Below the pieces are notes generated by a model that saw nothing but the letters and a program-made list of their open reading frames with translations, did no database searches and had not been told where the DNA came from. The translations under genes and the position numbers were made by a program. A stretch of DNA of 64,000 bases from Polaromonas jejuensis NBRC 106434 (lineage in GTDB: Bacteria; Pseudomonadota; Gammaproteobacteria; Burkholderiales; Burkholderiaceae_C): positions 124,001 to 188,000 of the forward strand of contig NZ_BCYO01000007.1 of the NCBI RefSeq assembly GCF_001598235.1. The letters are read 5' to 3'. Shown here piece by piece: positions 1-9,892 of the stretch (positions are counted from its first letter, which is position 1; each line of letters opens with the position of its first letter).

Positions 1-134
1 CCGCCGTGCAGGACGACGCCAGCGCGCAGGCCCTGATGATGGCCCAGCCCAGCGTCATCAAGCGCCCGGTGGTGAACTGGGGCCAGGCCGTCACGGTCGG
101 CTTTGATGCCGAGGACTGGGCCTCCCGGGTCTGA
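1..134 (+). CDS. C-terminal end of an ArsC/Spx/YffB-family protein (partial)
   Basis: The open frame entering the window encodes the last 43 residues of a protein and ends at TGA 132-134. It contains a PSVIKRPVV-type segment, which is the typical C-terminal signature of the ArsC/Spx/YffB thioredoxin-fold family (arsenate reductase-like; the Arg lies close to the active site in that family). The N-terminal Cys region lies outside the window, so neither the reaction nor the true length can be judged. The next gene starts 260 bp downstream on the same strand. The gap holds AT-rich promoter-like sequence but no gene I can support. Confidence 0.6.
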   Translation, partial: AVQDDASAQALMMAQPSVIKRPVVNWGQAVTVGFDAEDWASRV

Positions 135-394
135 GGCGCCCAAAGCCGGAGCCGGCGGTTTTGGCCGTTTTCCGGTCTTTTCATGCCTATTCCCGCGCTT
201 TTTCCGCGCTTTTCCGGCCTGACTCGCCGACCCCGGCAAGCTTTACAGCCGATTTACCGAACTCTGCGCGTCAAAACGACTCTGACTACCTAAAATTAGA
301 GTTATCGAAGCTGGCGCCTTCTCCCTTCTCATCAGGACAAGGCGCAGCCAGGGCGCCGGGACTTCAGCCAACAGGCCGGGAAGGAACTTGAATC

Positions 395-1075
395 ATGAAA
401 AAAGCACTTGTTATTTCCGCCGTCGCTGCCGCAGCAGGCCTTGCCGCTGTGCCCGCCTCGGCCACGGATATCCTGGCACGCGTCATTTCCAGCACGCCGG
501 TGGTGCAGCAAGTGGCTGTGCCGCGGCAGGTTTGCAGCAGCCAGCCCGTCATCACGCAGGCGCCCAAGTCGGGTGCGGGCGCCCTGATGGGTGCGCTGGC
601 CGGTGGCGCGGCCGGCAACGCGATTGGTAATGGCGGCGGGCGGGCGGCTGCCACCGTGATCGGCCTGGTGGGCGGCGCGATCATTGGCGACCGCATTGAA
701 GGCCCGAACACCCAGGTGCAAAACGTCCAGCAGTGCAGCACGCAGACCTATTACGAAAACCGCCCCAGCCACTACAACGTGGTGTATGAATACCAGGGCA
801 CGCAGTACAACGTGCAGATGGCCAACGACCCCGGCCCCTATGTGCGCCTGCAGGTCACGCCGGTCGGCGCGGTGACGCCTGCACCGCAGCCCCAGACCTA
901 CATCGAGCCGGCCCCGGTACAGCAGCAACCCGTCTATGTGCAGCCCGTGGCGTACCCCGCCTATTACCCTCAGCCCTACTACGCCCAGCCCTATTACCCG
1001 TATTACGCGCCCATCGGGCTGTCGCTGAGTTTCGGCTACAGCCGGGGTTTCGGCGGGCACCACCACTGGCGGTAA
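395..1075 (+). CDS. Glycine-zipper 2TM-domain outer-membrane/surface protein
   Basis: A 226-residue exported protein. An AT-rich upstream region and a GGAAGGA ribosome site precede the ATG. Residues 1-23 form a signal peptide ending at ASA. Around residues 54-95 there is a Gly/Ala-rich stretch with repeated GxxxG spacing (ALMGALAGGAAGNAIG and a second GGAIIGDRI copy), the glycine-zipper 2TM domain found in Rick_17kDa/SlyB-like envelope proteins. The C-terminal third is rich in Pro, Gln and Tyr with repeated PYY units and ends in a His-rich tail. The exact role is unknown; family members sit in the outer membrane and affect envelope integrity. It is a single gene followed by a strong terminator. 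Confidence 0.75.
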   Translation: MKKALVISAVAAAAGLAAVPASATDILARVISSTPVVQQVAVPRQVCSSQPVITQAPKSGAGALMGALAGGAAGNAIGNGGGRAAATVIGLVGGAIIGDRIEGPNTQVQNVQQCSTQTYYENRPSHYNVVYEYQGTQYNVQMANDPGPYVRLQVTPVGAVTPAPQPQTYIEPAPVQQQPVYVQPVAYPAYYPQPYYAQPYYPYYAPIGLSLSFGYSRGFGGHHHWR

Positions 1076-1091
1076 ACCTGCAGACATCAAG

Positions 1092-1119
1092 AAAAAGGGT
1101 GCATTCATGCACCCTTTTT
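1092..1119. terminator. Bidirectional rho-independent terminator
   Basis: A perfect 12-bp stem (AAAAAGGGTGCA paired with TGCACCCTTTTT) closes a TTCA loop. Its A-run and T-run make it usable from both strands, serving the glycine-zipper gene from the left and the LacI-type gene from the right. Confidence 0.9.
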
Positions 1120-1147
1120 CTTTGGCAGCGCCTGTAACTCCTAGGGC

Positions 1148-2158
1148 CTATGCGTGGCTCAAGGAAGTCGAGCGGCGCTCGATAATGCGGAAACCGACAT
1201 CAACGATGGGGTTCGCAATGGACGTCCCGTTGCAGCGGTCAATCACGAGCTTCGCGGCAAGCCTTCCAATCGCTGCGCCATCGACGTGCACCGTCGTCAG
1301 GGAAGGCTGCATGTGCGCCGCGAAGTCGGCATTACCGAAGCCGCAAACAGCCAGTTCTTCCGGCACGCGAATGCCGCGGGCAAGCGCCTCGGCCAATACA
1401 CCCTGCGCCAACTGGTCGGAGCTGCAGTAAACCGCCTGTAGCTTTGAATCCTTCGCAAGCAGTTCCGCCAGTGCCCGGCGGCCCTGTTCAAGGCTGCTCG
1501 GCGCAGGAACCACGGCGGTCGGGACATCCTTTCCGACGGCGGCCAGAAAGCCCTCCCGGCGCAAGGCGCCGCGGTGATCGTCACCGGTGGCAATACCCAG
1601 GCGCCGCCAGCCTTTCCCAAGGAAGTAGCCCGCGATGGCACTGCCCACCTTCACGTGGGAAAACCCCACCAGCATGTCCACAGGCCGGTCACTCAGGTCC
1701 CAGGTCTCGACCACGGGTATGCCCGCCCGCCGCAAGCGCTCCCGAGCCGTGGCCGAATGCACCAGGCCAGTCAACACGATGCCGTCCGGGCGCCGGCTCA
1801 TCATCGTGTTGATGAGCGCCTCTTCCCGCGCATGATCGTAGCCCGTCTGCCCCAGGATCAGCTGATAGCCGGCGTCCGAAAGCGCCTCCGTCAGCGACTG
1901 CACCGTTGGCAAAAACTGCGCCACCGAGATGGCGGGCACCAGGGCTGCCACCATCAGACTGCGTCTGGATTTCAGCCCACCTGCCAGCAGGTTCGGGATG
2001 TAGCCGATGGCTTGCGCCGCGGCCTGCACTTTCAAGATGGTGGTGTCTGAAACCAGTTTCGGGTTGGTCAGCGCCCGAGAGGCAGTAATCAAGGACACGC
2101 CGGCCTCGCGAGCGACATCGTGCAGGGTAGCGGCTTTGGATGGGACTGCGGTATTCAT
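1148..2158 (-). CDS. LacI/GalR-family transcriptional regulator
   Basis: A 336-residue repressor of the usual LacI length. Residues 11-35 form the helix-turn-helix with the family pattern TLHDVAREAGVS followed by TASRALT. The hinge helix (NLLAGGLKS) is at about residues 56-64. The rest is a periplasmic-binding-protein-like effector domain. It lies divergently from the Bug receptor and sugar-acid dehydratase genes, which makes it their likely regulator. The inducer is probably a sugar acid such as galactarate or talarate, by inference from the neighbour. Two palindromes in the shared upstream region match the centre of LacI-family operators, so it probably also represses itself. Confidence 0.9.
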   Translation of the reverse strand: MNTAVPSKAATLHDVAREAGVSLITASRALTNPKLVSDTTILKVQAAAQAIGYIPNLLAGGLKSRRSLMVAALVPAISVAQFLPTVQSLTEALSDAGYQLILGQTGYDHAREEALINTMMSRRPDGIVLTGLVHSATARERLRRAGIPVVETWDLSDRPVDMLVGFSHVKVGSAIAGYFLGKGWRRLGIATGDDHRGALRREGFLAAVGKDVPTAVVPAPSSLEQGRRALAELLAKDSKLQAVYCSSDQLAQGVLAEALARGIRVPEELAVCGFGNADFAAHMQPSLTTVHVDGAAIGRLAAKLVIDRCNGTSIANPIVDVGFRIIERRSTSLSHA

Positions 2159-2231
2159 GGGATGTGGGCCGGGACATGAAGTAAAGAACGAACGATTGAA
2201 ACCTTAACAAACTGTCGCGCGCCTGAGATTC

Positions 2232-2245
2232 TGACAACGTTAGCA
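2232..2245. promoter_or_regulatory. LacI-family operator-like palindrome, copy 1
   Basis: TGACAACGTTAGCA is an imperfect 14-bp palindrome centred on AACGTT, the core typical of LacI/GalR operators. It lies 74 bp upstream of the regulator's start codon. Confidence 0.6.
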
Positions 2246-2357
2246 TTTTACGGATATATATGTCTGGGGCCTTTTGCTTTCGGGCTCACGCTTCAATGGT
2301 GCTTCATAAGCGAAACACAAGGGAAAACCCCATGAAAACATGGGTTTATGCTCGAAT

Positions 2358-2371
2358 TGACAACGTTATCA
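2358..2371. promoter_or_regulatory. LacI-family operator-like palindrome, copy 2
   Basis: TGACAACGTTATCA shares 12 of 14 bases with copy 1 and is more symmetric. It lies 75 bp upstream of the Bug receptor start. The centres of the two copies are 126 bp apart, which equals twelve helical turns and suits a looped repressor complex. Confidence 0.65.
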
Positions 2372-2445
2372 TTCGTTCCGCGCGCTGAGCTTTGCCACTT
2401 CCATTCGAAACGCGGCGCCTCGGCGTCAAACCACTGGAGACCTGA

Positions 2446-3405
2446 ATGAAAAAATACCTGACCGCTGTTGCTCTCGGCCTGTCCATTCTCGGCGCCCATG
2501 CCCAAGCCTGGCCCGAAAAAGCGGTGACCCTGGTCGTTCCTTTCCCACCGGGCGGCTCGACCGACCAGGTCGCTCGCGCGGTCGGTCCGAAAGTCACCGA
2601 GAAGTTCAAGCAAGGTTTCCTTGTCGACAACCGTGCCGGTGCAACGGGCACCATAGGCGCCACGTTCGTCAAACGCGCCGCACCCGATGGCTACACCTTC
2701 CTCGTGACTTCGCTCGGCCCTTTGGTCATCACGCCGCACCTGATCAAGGGCATGCAGTACGACCCGCTGAAGGACTTCGACCTCATCACGGTCGCGGTGC
2801 AGTCGCCCAACGTGCTGGTTGTCCCCGCCAACTCGCCGCACAAAACCGTCGCCGACGTCATCGCCTTCGAAAAAGCCCACCCCGGCAAGATGAGCTTTGC
2901 CTCGGCAGGCAACGGCAGCAGCGACCACCTGACCGCCGAGCTGTTCTGGCAACAGACCGCAACCACCGGCGTGCATGTCCCCTACAAGGGCGGCGCGCCG
3001 GCCCACACCGACTTGATCGGTGGCCAGGTCGATGCTTCATTCCAGAACATCAATGCCGTGGTCCAGTACATCAAGGGAGGAAAGATGCGCGCCCTTGCCA
3101 TTACCAGCGCCAAGCGCTCCGCGGCATTGCCTGATGTTCCGACCTTGGCCGAAGCGGGCGTGCCCCATGTGGAAGTCACATCGTGGCAAGCCATCGTCGC
3201 GCCCAAGGGCCTGCCTGCAGCCATTCACGAAAAAGCGCATGCCGCATTCGTCGAAGCCCTGAACGACCCCAAGGTGAAAGGCCAGTTCACCTCCATCGGT
3301 TTCGAAATGGTCGCCAACACGCCGGCGCAATTCGCCGCCTTTCAGCAGCAGGAATATGCCCGCTGGAAGAAAGTCATCGAGACTGGCAGGATTTCCATCG
3401 AATGA
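2446..3405 (+). CDS. Bug/TctC-family periplasmic solute-binding receptor
   Basis: A 319-residue Bordetella-uptake-gene (Bug/TctC) receptor. A signal peptide ends near AQA (residues 19-21), followed by the family start WPEKAVTLVVPFPPGGSTD. The later family segments LPDVPTLAEAG and VAPKGLPA are also present. CTGGAGAC is a ribosome site before the ATG. Such receptors feed carboxylates to tripartite tricarboxylate (TctAB) carriers, but no tctA or tctB gene is nearby, so it is an orphan receptor as most Bug genes are. Its place between the LacI regulator and the dehydratase suggests it binds the same sugar acid; that is inference. Confidence 0.92.
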   Translation: MKKYLTAVALGLSILGAHAQAWPEKAVTLVVPFPPGGSTDQVARAVGPKVTEKFKQGFLVDNRAGATGTIGATFVKRAAPDGYTFLVTSLGPLVITPHLIKGMQYDPLKDFDLITVAVQSPNVLVVPANSPHKTVADVIAFEKAHPGKMSFASAGNGSSDHLTAELFWQQTATTGVHVPYKGGAPAHTDLIGGQVDASFQNINAVVQYIKGGKMRALAITSAKRSAALPDVPTLAEAGVPHVEVTSWQAIVAPKGLPAAIHEKAHAAFVEALNDPKVKGQFTSIGFEMVANTPAQFAAFQQQEYARWKKVIETGRISIE

Positions 3406-3469
3406 GTTTTTACAGCGGCGGCCTGTGGGTCGCTGCCGGAACGCTCGCATTTTTCTGAAAACACTACAC

Positions 3470-4618
3470 ATGACCACCACTACCTCCATCTCCGCGGACA
3501 GCATCGCCTGGGTTCGCATCTCCTCGTGCTATCTGCCGCTGGCCAATCCCATCAGTGATGCCAAGGTCCTGACCGGCCGACAGAAGCCGATGACCGAGAT
3601 TGCCATGCTCTTTGCGGAAATCGAGACCAAGGACGGCCACAAGGGCCTGGGCTTCAGCTATTCCAAGCGCGCCGGCGGCCCCGGCCAGTTCGCGCATGCC
3701 AGGGAAATCGCACCGGCGCTCATCGGCGAGGACCCGAGCGACATCTCCAAGCTCTGGACCAAACTGCAGTGGGCTGGCGCATCCGTCGGCCGCAGCGGCA
3801 TGGCCGTGCAGGCGATTGGTGCCTTTGACGTGGCCCTTTATGACCTGAAAGCCCGCCGTGCAGGCCTCTCGCTCTCGAAGCTGTTGGGTTCGCAACGCGA
3901 CTCGGTCCGCTGCTACAACACGTCCGGCGGCTTCCTTCACACGCCACTGGACCAGCTGCTGGTCAACGCCGCTGCATCGCGCGAACGCGGCATAGGCGGC
4001 ATCAAGCTCAAGGTCGGCCAGCCCGACCAGGCGCTCGACATCCAGCGTGTCGAAGCCGTGCGCAAGCACCTGGGCGAGCACACGCCGCTGATGGTCGACG
4101 CCAACCAGCAATGGGACCGGCCCACCGCGCAGCGCATGTGCCGCATCTTCGAGCAGTTCAACCTGGTCTGGATTGAAGAGCCCCTGGATGCGTACGACAA
4201 CGAAGGCCACGCCGCGCTGGCCGCGCAGTTCGACACGCCCATCGCCACCGGTGAAATGCTGACATCCGCGGCAGAGCACGCCGAGCTGATTCGCCACCGC
4301 GCGGCCGACTACCTGATGCCGGACGCACCGCGCGTGGGCGGCATCACACCCTTCCTGCGCATCGCCGCGCAAGCCGAGAACGCCGGCCTGGCCCTCGGCC
4401 CGCACTTCGCCATGGAACTGCATGTGCACCTCGGCGCCGTCTATGCGACGGAGCCCTGGGTCGAACACTTCGATTGGCTCGAGCCTCTTTTCAACGAGCG
4501 CCTGGAAATCAAGGACGGCCGCATGCTGGTGCCGACCCGCCCCGGCCTCGGCCTGAGCCTCAGCGAGCAGGCCAGGGCGTGGACGCGCGAAGTCGCCGAA
4601 ATCGGCAAGCGGGCTTGA
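3470..4618 (+). CDS. L-talarate/galactarate dehydratase (enolase superfamily)
   Basis: A 382-residue mandelate-racemase-subgroup enzyme of the enolase superfamily, which dehydrates acid sugars to 2-keto-3-deoxy products. The first good ATG (3470) was chosen because the longer frame upstream has no family similarity. Visible landmarks are the KxK catalytic motif in GGIKLKVGQ, the metal ligands VDANQQW (Asp), WIEEPL (Glu) and ATGEM (Glu), and GPHFAMELH with the catalytic His near the C-terminus. The N-terminal capping domain and overall length fit talarate/galactarate dehydratase. From memory the sequence closely resembles the structurally studied Polaromonas sp. JS666 enzyme. It probably forms one transcript with the Bug receptor 64 bp upstream. 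Confidence 0.85.
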   Translation: MTTTTSISADSIAWVRISSCYLPLANPISDAKVLTGRQKPMTEIAMLFAEIETKDGHKGLGFSYSKRAGGPGQFAHAREIAPALIGEDPSDISKLWTKLQWAGASVGRSGMAVQAIGAFDVALYDLKARRAGLSLSKLLGSQRDSVRCYNTSGGFLHTPLDQLLVNAAASRERGIGGIKLKVGQPDQALDIQRVEAVRKHLGEHTPLMVDANQQWDRPTAQRMCRIFEQFNLVWIEEPLDAYDNEGHAALAAQFDTPIATGEMLTSAAEHAELIRHRAADYLMPDAPRVGGITPFLRIAAQAENAGLALGPHFAMELHVHLGAVYATEPWVEHFDWLEPLFNERLEIKDGRMLVPTRPGLGLSLSEQARAWTREVAEIGKRA

Positions 4619-4718
4619 TCTGACCGGCCCCGGACCGCCCGGGTGCCCTAAAATCGGGGGTTCACGGCCTGGCCCCAAGCGGCAGCCGGCACTTTTCATC
4701 ACCCACCCCATCCCATCC

Positions 4719-6402
<1,684 letters not shown>

Positions 6403-6457
6403 GAACCGATAAACTCAAGAAAAAATGGCTGCAGCCCATGTTTGACGGGCGCAATTA

Positions 6458-6474
6458 GCTATTAAAACAATAGC
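6458..6474. repeat. 17-bp dispersed palindrome, copy A
   Basis: GCTATTAAAACAATAGC: a 6-bp perfect stem and a 5-base centre. It is the first of seven elements of exactly 17 bp that share the GCTAT...TAGC frame in this window (see findings). Confidence 0.7.
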
Positions 6475-6495
6475 AATCACCAGCCATCACGAAAC

Positions 6496-6518
6496 AAGCC
6501 ACCGCCAGGTGGCTTTTT
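6496..6518 (+). terminator. Rho-independent terminator after argG
   Basis: AAGCCACC and GGTGGCTT form an 8-bp stem with a GCCA loop followed by a T-run. It ends the ppnP-argG transcript, about 95 bp past the argG stop. Confidence 0.88.
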
Positions 6519-6635
6519 CATGTCAGTCCATTTCTAATTCAATGAGAGAGTAGACGCACCGCCACAGACAGTGCTCTGGTGCGTTTCGGGCTCATGCTGC
6601 GCGGGCCGCAGTAAGCGATTCGCGGGTCGTTTCAC

Positions 6636-7313
6636 TCATGGGCTCAGGCACCAAGGTGCCGTGTTGTGCGCCAAGCCCATCCACAGCCCCCACAAGGAGG
6701 TCACGGACAAAGCCAGACCCGCCAGACGCACAGCCCATTGGCCTGAACCTTGCCCGCGCAGCCGCAGCCAGAGCCATGGCCCGGCCATCAAAGAAACACT
6801 GCTTCCCAGCGCAAACAGCCCCATGACGGCGGCACCCTCAAGCATGCTGCTGGTCAGCGCCGCCACCAGCAAGGCCGAGTACAGCAGCCCGCAAGGCAGC
6901 AGCGCCCACAAAACACCCAGCAGCAGCGGGGCCCCGCCGCGCGAACCCTGGGTGACTTCGCGCACCCTGCCCCAGACCTTGCGCGCGGTGTTCTCCAGCC
7001 AGACCGGCTGGCGCGCCTGCCACAGCAGCATCAAACCCAGCAGCGCGGTGGCCGCGTGGAACAGTGTCCATAGGGGTCGAAGGGCTGCCGATTGAACGCT
7101 GAGCCAGCCCAGGCCCTGCATCGAAGCCGCGGCGATACCGCCCAAGCTTGAATAGCCTACGACCCGGCCCGCCTGAAAAACCCACAGGGAGCGTGTGCTC
7201 TTACGGCCACCAGAACGCCCGATGCCGGCACACGCGGCGCCGCACATGGCAATGCAGTGGGGCCCACCGGCAAGCCCCATCAGCAAAGCGGTTGCGGCGA
7301 GCGTGGTCTGCAT
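6636..7313 (-). CDS. Sulfite exporter TauE/SafE-family membrane protein of the cbb3 assembly block
   Basis: A 225-residue integral membrane protein with about six hydrophobic segments. The N-terminal GGPHCIAMCG motif (residues 16-25) is typical of the SafE/UreH/DsbD-like transporters often coded next to cco genes. A second LLPCGLLYSAL motif is near residue 136. In related cbb3 clusters such proteins (CcoH/SafE-like) are thought to aid copper or thiol-linked oxidase maturation; the substrate here is not proven. Its ATG overlaps the hemN stop by one base (TGATG), so it is translationally coupled to hemN on the same transcript. Confidence 0.8.
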   Translation of the reverse strand: MQTTLAATALLMGLAGGPHCIAMCGAACAGIGRSGGRKSTRSLWVFQAGRVVGYSSLGGIAAASMQGLGWLSVQSAALRPLWTLFHAATALLGLMLLWQARQPVWLENTARKVWGRVREVTQGSRGGAPLLLGVLWALLPCGLLYSALLVAALTSSMLEGAAVMGLFALGSSVSLMAGPWLWLRLRGQGSGQWAVRLAGLALSVTSLWGLWMGLAHNTAPWCLSP

Positions 7314-8695
7314 CAGATGATTTTTGAGAACCGCGCACGGTTGCGGTCTGCCTGCAAATAGCGGTCAAACACCATCGCAACCGCCCGCACAAAAAACCAG
7401 CCTTTGGCCGTCACCTCCATACCGGAATCATTCAGGCTGAGCAACCCCTGCCCGGCCAGCACGTCCAGCGCTTCCAGCTCAGGCGCAAAGTAAGTCCGAA
7501 AATCGAGCAGGTAGGCCAGCTCGATCGACTCGAACTGCAAGGCCCCCTGGCACATCAAGGCCATGATCACCGCACGCCTGACCAGGTCATCGCGCGACAA
7601 GGCCAGGCCGCGCACGACCGGCAGCCGCCCCTGATCCAGATGGTCGTAGTACTCGGCCAGGGTCTTGGCATTCTGGCTGTAAGCAGCCCCCACCCGACCG
7701 ATGGCCGAGACACCCAGTGCAATCAGGTCGCAATCAGGCTGGGTGCTGTAGCCCTGAAAATTGCGGTGCAGGCGGCCCTGGCGCTTGGCTATGGCCAGCG
7801 CATCGCTGGGCAAGGCGAAATGGTCCATGCCCACATACACATAGCCCGCCGCATCAAACAAGGCCAGCGAGCGGGCCAGCATGGACGTTCTGGCAGAAGC
7901 CGAGGGAAGCTCGGCCGTCACAATGCGGCGCTGCGGCTTGAAACGTTCCGGCAAATGCGCATAGGCGTACAAGGCCACACGGTCCGGGCGCAGTGCTGTT
8001 ACCTGGGCCAGGGTGCGCTCAAATGATTCCGGTGTTTGCCGGGGCAAGCCGTAAATCAGATCCACGTTGATTGACTCAAAGCCCTGCCGCCGGGCCGTTT
8101 CAACCAGCGCAAACACCTGCTCTGCGGGTTGAACGCGGTGTACGGCTTTTTGCACCGCCGGATCAAAGTCCTGCACGCCAAAGCTCAAACGGTCAAAACC
8201 CAACTCGGCCAGCACGGCAAGCCGGCCTTCATCCACGGTTCGCGGATCCACCTCGATCGAATACTCACCCCCGGGAGCCAGGGAAAAACTGCGGCGCAGC
8301 ATGGCCATCAGGGCCCGCAGCTCATCATCGCTTAAAAAAGTCGGGCTGCCGCCACCCAGGTGCAACTGGCTGACCACCTGGCCCAAGCCGACGTGAGCCG
8401 TGTGCAGGTCGACCTCGCGGCTCAGGTAGCGCAAATACGGCTCGGCCCGTTCGTGGTGCTTTGTGATGATTTTGTTGCAGGCGCAGTAGTAGCACAAGGA
8501 CTCACAAAACGGAATGTGAACATACAGCGACAGTGGCAAAGACATCGCGGCGACCCCGCTGCGGCGCTGTTTGAGGGCCTGAACGTAATCATCCGCAGCA
8601 AACGCTTCCACAAACCGGTCGGCCGTCGGGTACGAGGTGTACCGCGGTCCGGTCAGGTCAAATTGGCGCAGCAAGTCAGGCGAAACAACACTCAT
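7313..8695 (-). CDS. hemN: Oxygen-independent coproporphyrinogen III oxidase
   Basis: A 460-residue radical-SAM enzyme that decarboxylates coproporphyrinogen III to protoporphyrinogen IX without oxygen. The cluster motif PFCESLCYYCAC (C-x3-C-x2-C) lies near residue 68. Upstream is the family's N-terminal GPRYTSYPTAD, and LHLGGGSPT follows the cluster motif. The length agrees with E. coli HemN (457). I chose the ATG at 8695; a TTG two codons upstream would also be in frame. An FNR box centred about 60 bp upstream, shared with the divergent fnr-like gene, fits anaerobic induction. Confidence 0.95.
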   Translation of the reverse strand: MSVVSPDLLRQFDLTGPRYTSYPTADRFVEAFAADDYVQALKQRRSGVAAMSLPLSLYVHIPFCESLCYYCACNKIITKHHERAEPYLRYLSREVDLHTAHVGLGQVVSQLHLGGGSPTFLSDDELRALMAMLRRSFSLAPGGEYSIEVDPRTVDEGRLAVLAELGFDRLSFGVQDFDPAVQKAVHRVQPAEQVFALVETARRQGFESINVDLIYGLPRQTPESFERTLAQVTALRPDRVALYAYAHLPERFKPQRRIVTAELPSASARTSMLARSLALFDAAGYVYVGMDHFALPSDALAIAKRQGRLHRNFQGYSTQPDCDLIALGVSAIGRVGAAYSQNAKTLAEYYDHLDQGRLPVVRGLALSRDDLVRRAVIMALMCQGALQFESIELAYLLDFRTYFAPELEALDVLAGQGLLSLNDSGMEVTAKGWFFVRAVAMVFDRYLQADRNRARFSKII

Positions 8696-8749
8696 GAACA
8701 AATCCCTTGGGCGAGCACCCTACTCTGCCGTCAATTGCCAAGTCATACC

Positions 8750-8763
8750 TTGACATGGATCAA
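8750..8763. promoter_or_regulatory. FNR box between hemN and fnr
   Basis: TTGACATGGATCAA matches the FNR consensus TTGAT-N4-ATCAA at 9 of 10 fixed positions. It sits 55 bp from the hemN ATG and 52 bp from the fnr ATG, so one site may serve both divergent genes, with autoregulation of fnr. Confidence 0.85.
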
Positions 8764-8814
8764 GTCCCGGGCAGGCAGGCAAGAGGACAATCGAAACCAC
8801 GTCAGGAGTCCGTC

Positions 8815-9618
8815 ATGTTCGATAGCGCCATAGTCCCTGCAACCAACACCGAAGCGGAAAATTTGGAGAAGCCACCCGGCTCCGTCAAAATAGCCCGAAT
8901 GGACAAAGAATTCGTCAAGGTCGCCTGCTCCAACTGCAATTTGCGCGAACTGTGCATGCCCGTGGGCCTGAATGCCGAGGAACTAAGCCGCGTGGACGAA
9001 CTGGTTGCCACGCGGCGAAGCATCAAGCGCGGCATGTCCCTGTTCCACAATGGCGAGAAATTCACCTCGCTGTATGCCATCCGGACCGGTTTTTTCAAAA
9101 CCAGCGTGACCGCGGAAGACGGGCGCGACCAGGTCACGGGCTTTCAGATGGCCGGCGAGATCATTGGCCTGGACGGCATCGTCAATGACCGGCACACCTG
9201 CGATGCCATTGCGCTTGAAGACGCCGAAGTGTGCGTCATGCCTTTTGACCGCATCGAGGAAATCTCACGCGAGGTCAATGCGCTGCAGCACCATGTCCAC
9301 AAAATCATGAGCCGCGAAATTGTGCGGGACCATGGCGTGATGCTCTTGCTGGGAAGCATGCGGGCCGAGGAACGGCTGGCGGCCTTCCTGCTCAATCTGG
9401 TGCAGCGGCTGCAGGCGCGCGGTTTTTCAAGATCAGAGCTGGTGCTGCGCATGACGCGGGAAGAAATCGGCAGTTATCTGGGTATGAAGCTTGAAACCGT
9501 GAGCCGGACCTTCTCAAAATTCGCCGACGATGGCCTGGTCGAGGTCAAGCAGCGCCATATCCAGATACGGGATGCCGAGGCACTCAAGCGCATCGTCAAT
9601 CCGCAAGTTTGTCGCTGA
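8815..9618 (+). CDS. fnr: FNR-type oxygen-sensing transcriptional regulator
   Basis: A 267-residue Crp/Fnr regulator. The N-terminal CSNCNLRELC motif (C-x2-C-x5-C) plus a further Cys in the RHTC segment provide the four ligands for an oxygen-labile [4Fe-4S] cluster, as in FNR. A cyclic-nucleotide-like beta-roll follows. The C-terminal helix-turn-helix carries E-x2-S-R (LETVSRTFSKF), the FNR-type DNA-recognition pattern that binds TTGAT half-sites. The ATG at 8815 follows CAGGAGT; the upstream in-frame extension crosses the FNR box and was rejected. It sits beside hemN and the cbb3 genes, its likely targets. Confidence 0.93.
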   Translation: MFDSAIVPATNTEAENLEKPPGSVKIARMDKEFVKVACSNCNLRELCMPVGLNAEELSRVDELVATRRSIKRGMSLFHNGEKFTSLYAIRTGFFKTSVTAEDGRDQVTGFQMAGEIIGLDGIVNDRHTCDAIALEDAEVCVMPFDRIEEISREVNALQHHVHKIMSREIVRDHGVMLLLGSMRAEERLAAFLLNLVQRLQARGFSRSELVLRMTREEIGSYLGMKLETVSRTFSKFADDGLVEVKQRHIQIRDAEALKRIVNPQVCR

Positions 9619-9892
9619 TTTTTGATCCTCTTAATCCATTTCCCTGTTCCGGTTTAGCCAGCCATAAAACCAACCCGCTGCAAGCCATGCTGATCAGCCA
9701 GAAGCTGAAAAACGCCATCGCGTAACCGCCCTGGCGCGACGGCTGGAAAGTGGGTCCCGGCCAATGCACCTCGCCCGGGTCCACCATGGCAAACACCAGC
9801 GCCTCCAGCAGGCAAGCCGCCAGGAATGCTGGCCAGATGACGAGCACCCAATACCTGACTTTCGACATCTCATTCGACTCAAGGTTGTTCAT
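9596..9892 (-). CDS. Small two-TM membrane protein at the end of the cco operon
   Basis: A 98-residue protein starting at ATG 9892, which follows GGGAGGC. It has two hydrophobic stretches (residues 12-34, with WVLVIWPAFLAACLLEALVF, and about 61-82, with MAFFSFWLISMACSGLVLWL) joined by a Pro-rich loop with HWPGPTF. No characterised family was recognised. It overlaps the fixH-like gene by 14 bp, so it is translationally coupled to the cco transcript, and its 3' end overlaps the convergent fnr gene by 23 bp. It may be a small accessory protein of the cbb3 oxidase, by position only. Confidence 0.6.
   Translation of the reverse strand: MNNLESNEMSKVRYWVLVIWPAFLAACLLEALVFAMVDPGEVHWPGPTFQPSRQGGYAMAFFSFWLISMACSGLVLWLAKPEQGNGLRGSKISDKLAD

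Noticed and set aside
332-1108. Minus-strand ORFs over the glycine-zipper gene
   Set aside because: The plus-strand protein has a signal peptide, glycine zipper, ribosome site and terminator; the antisense has none.
2325-2347. CCCATG-AAAA-CATGGG hairpin in the leader region of the Bug gene
   Set aside because: The stem is only six bases and A-rich; there is no sign of a leader peptide or riboswitch.
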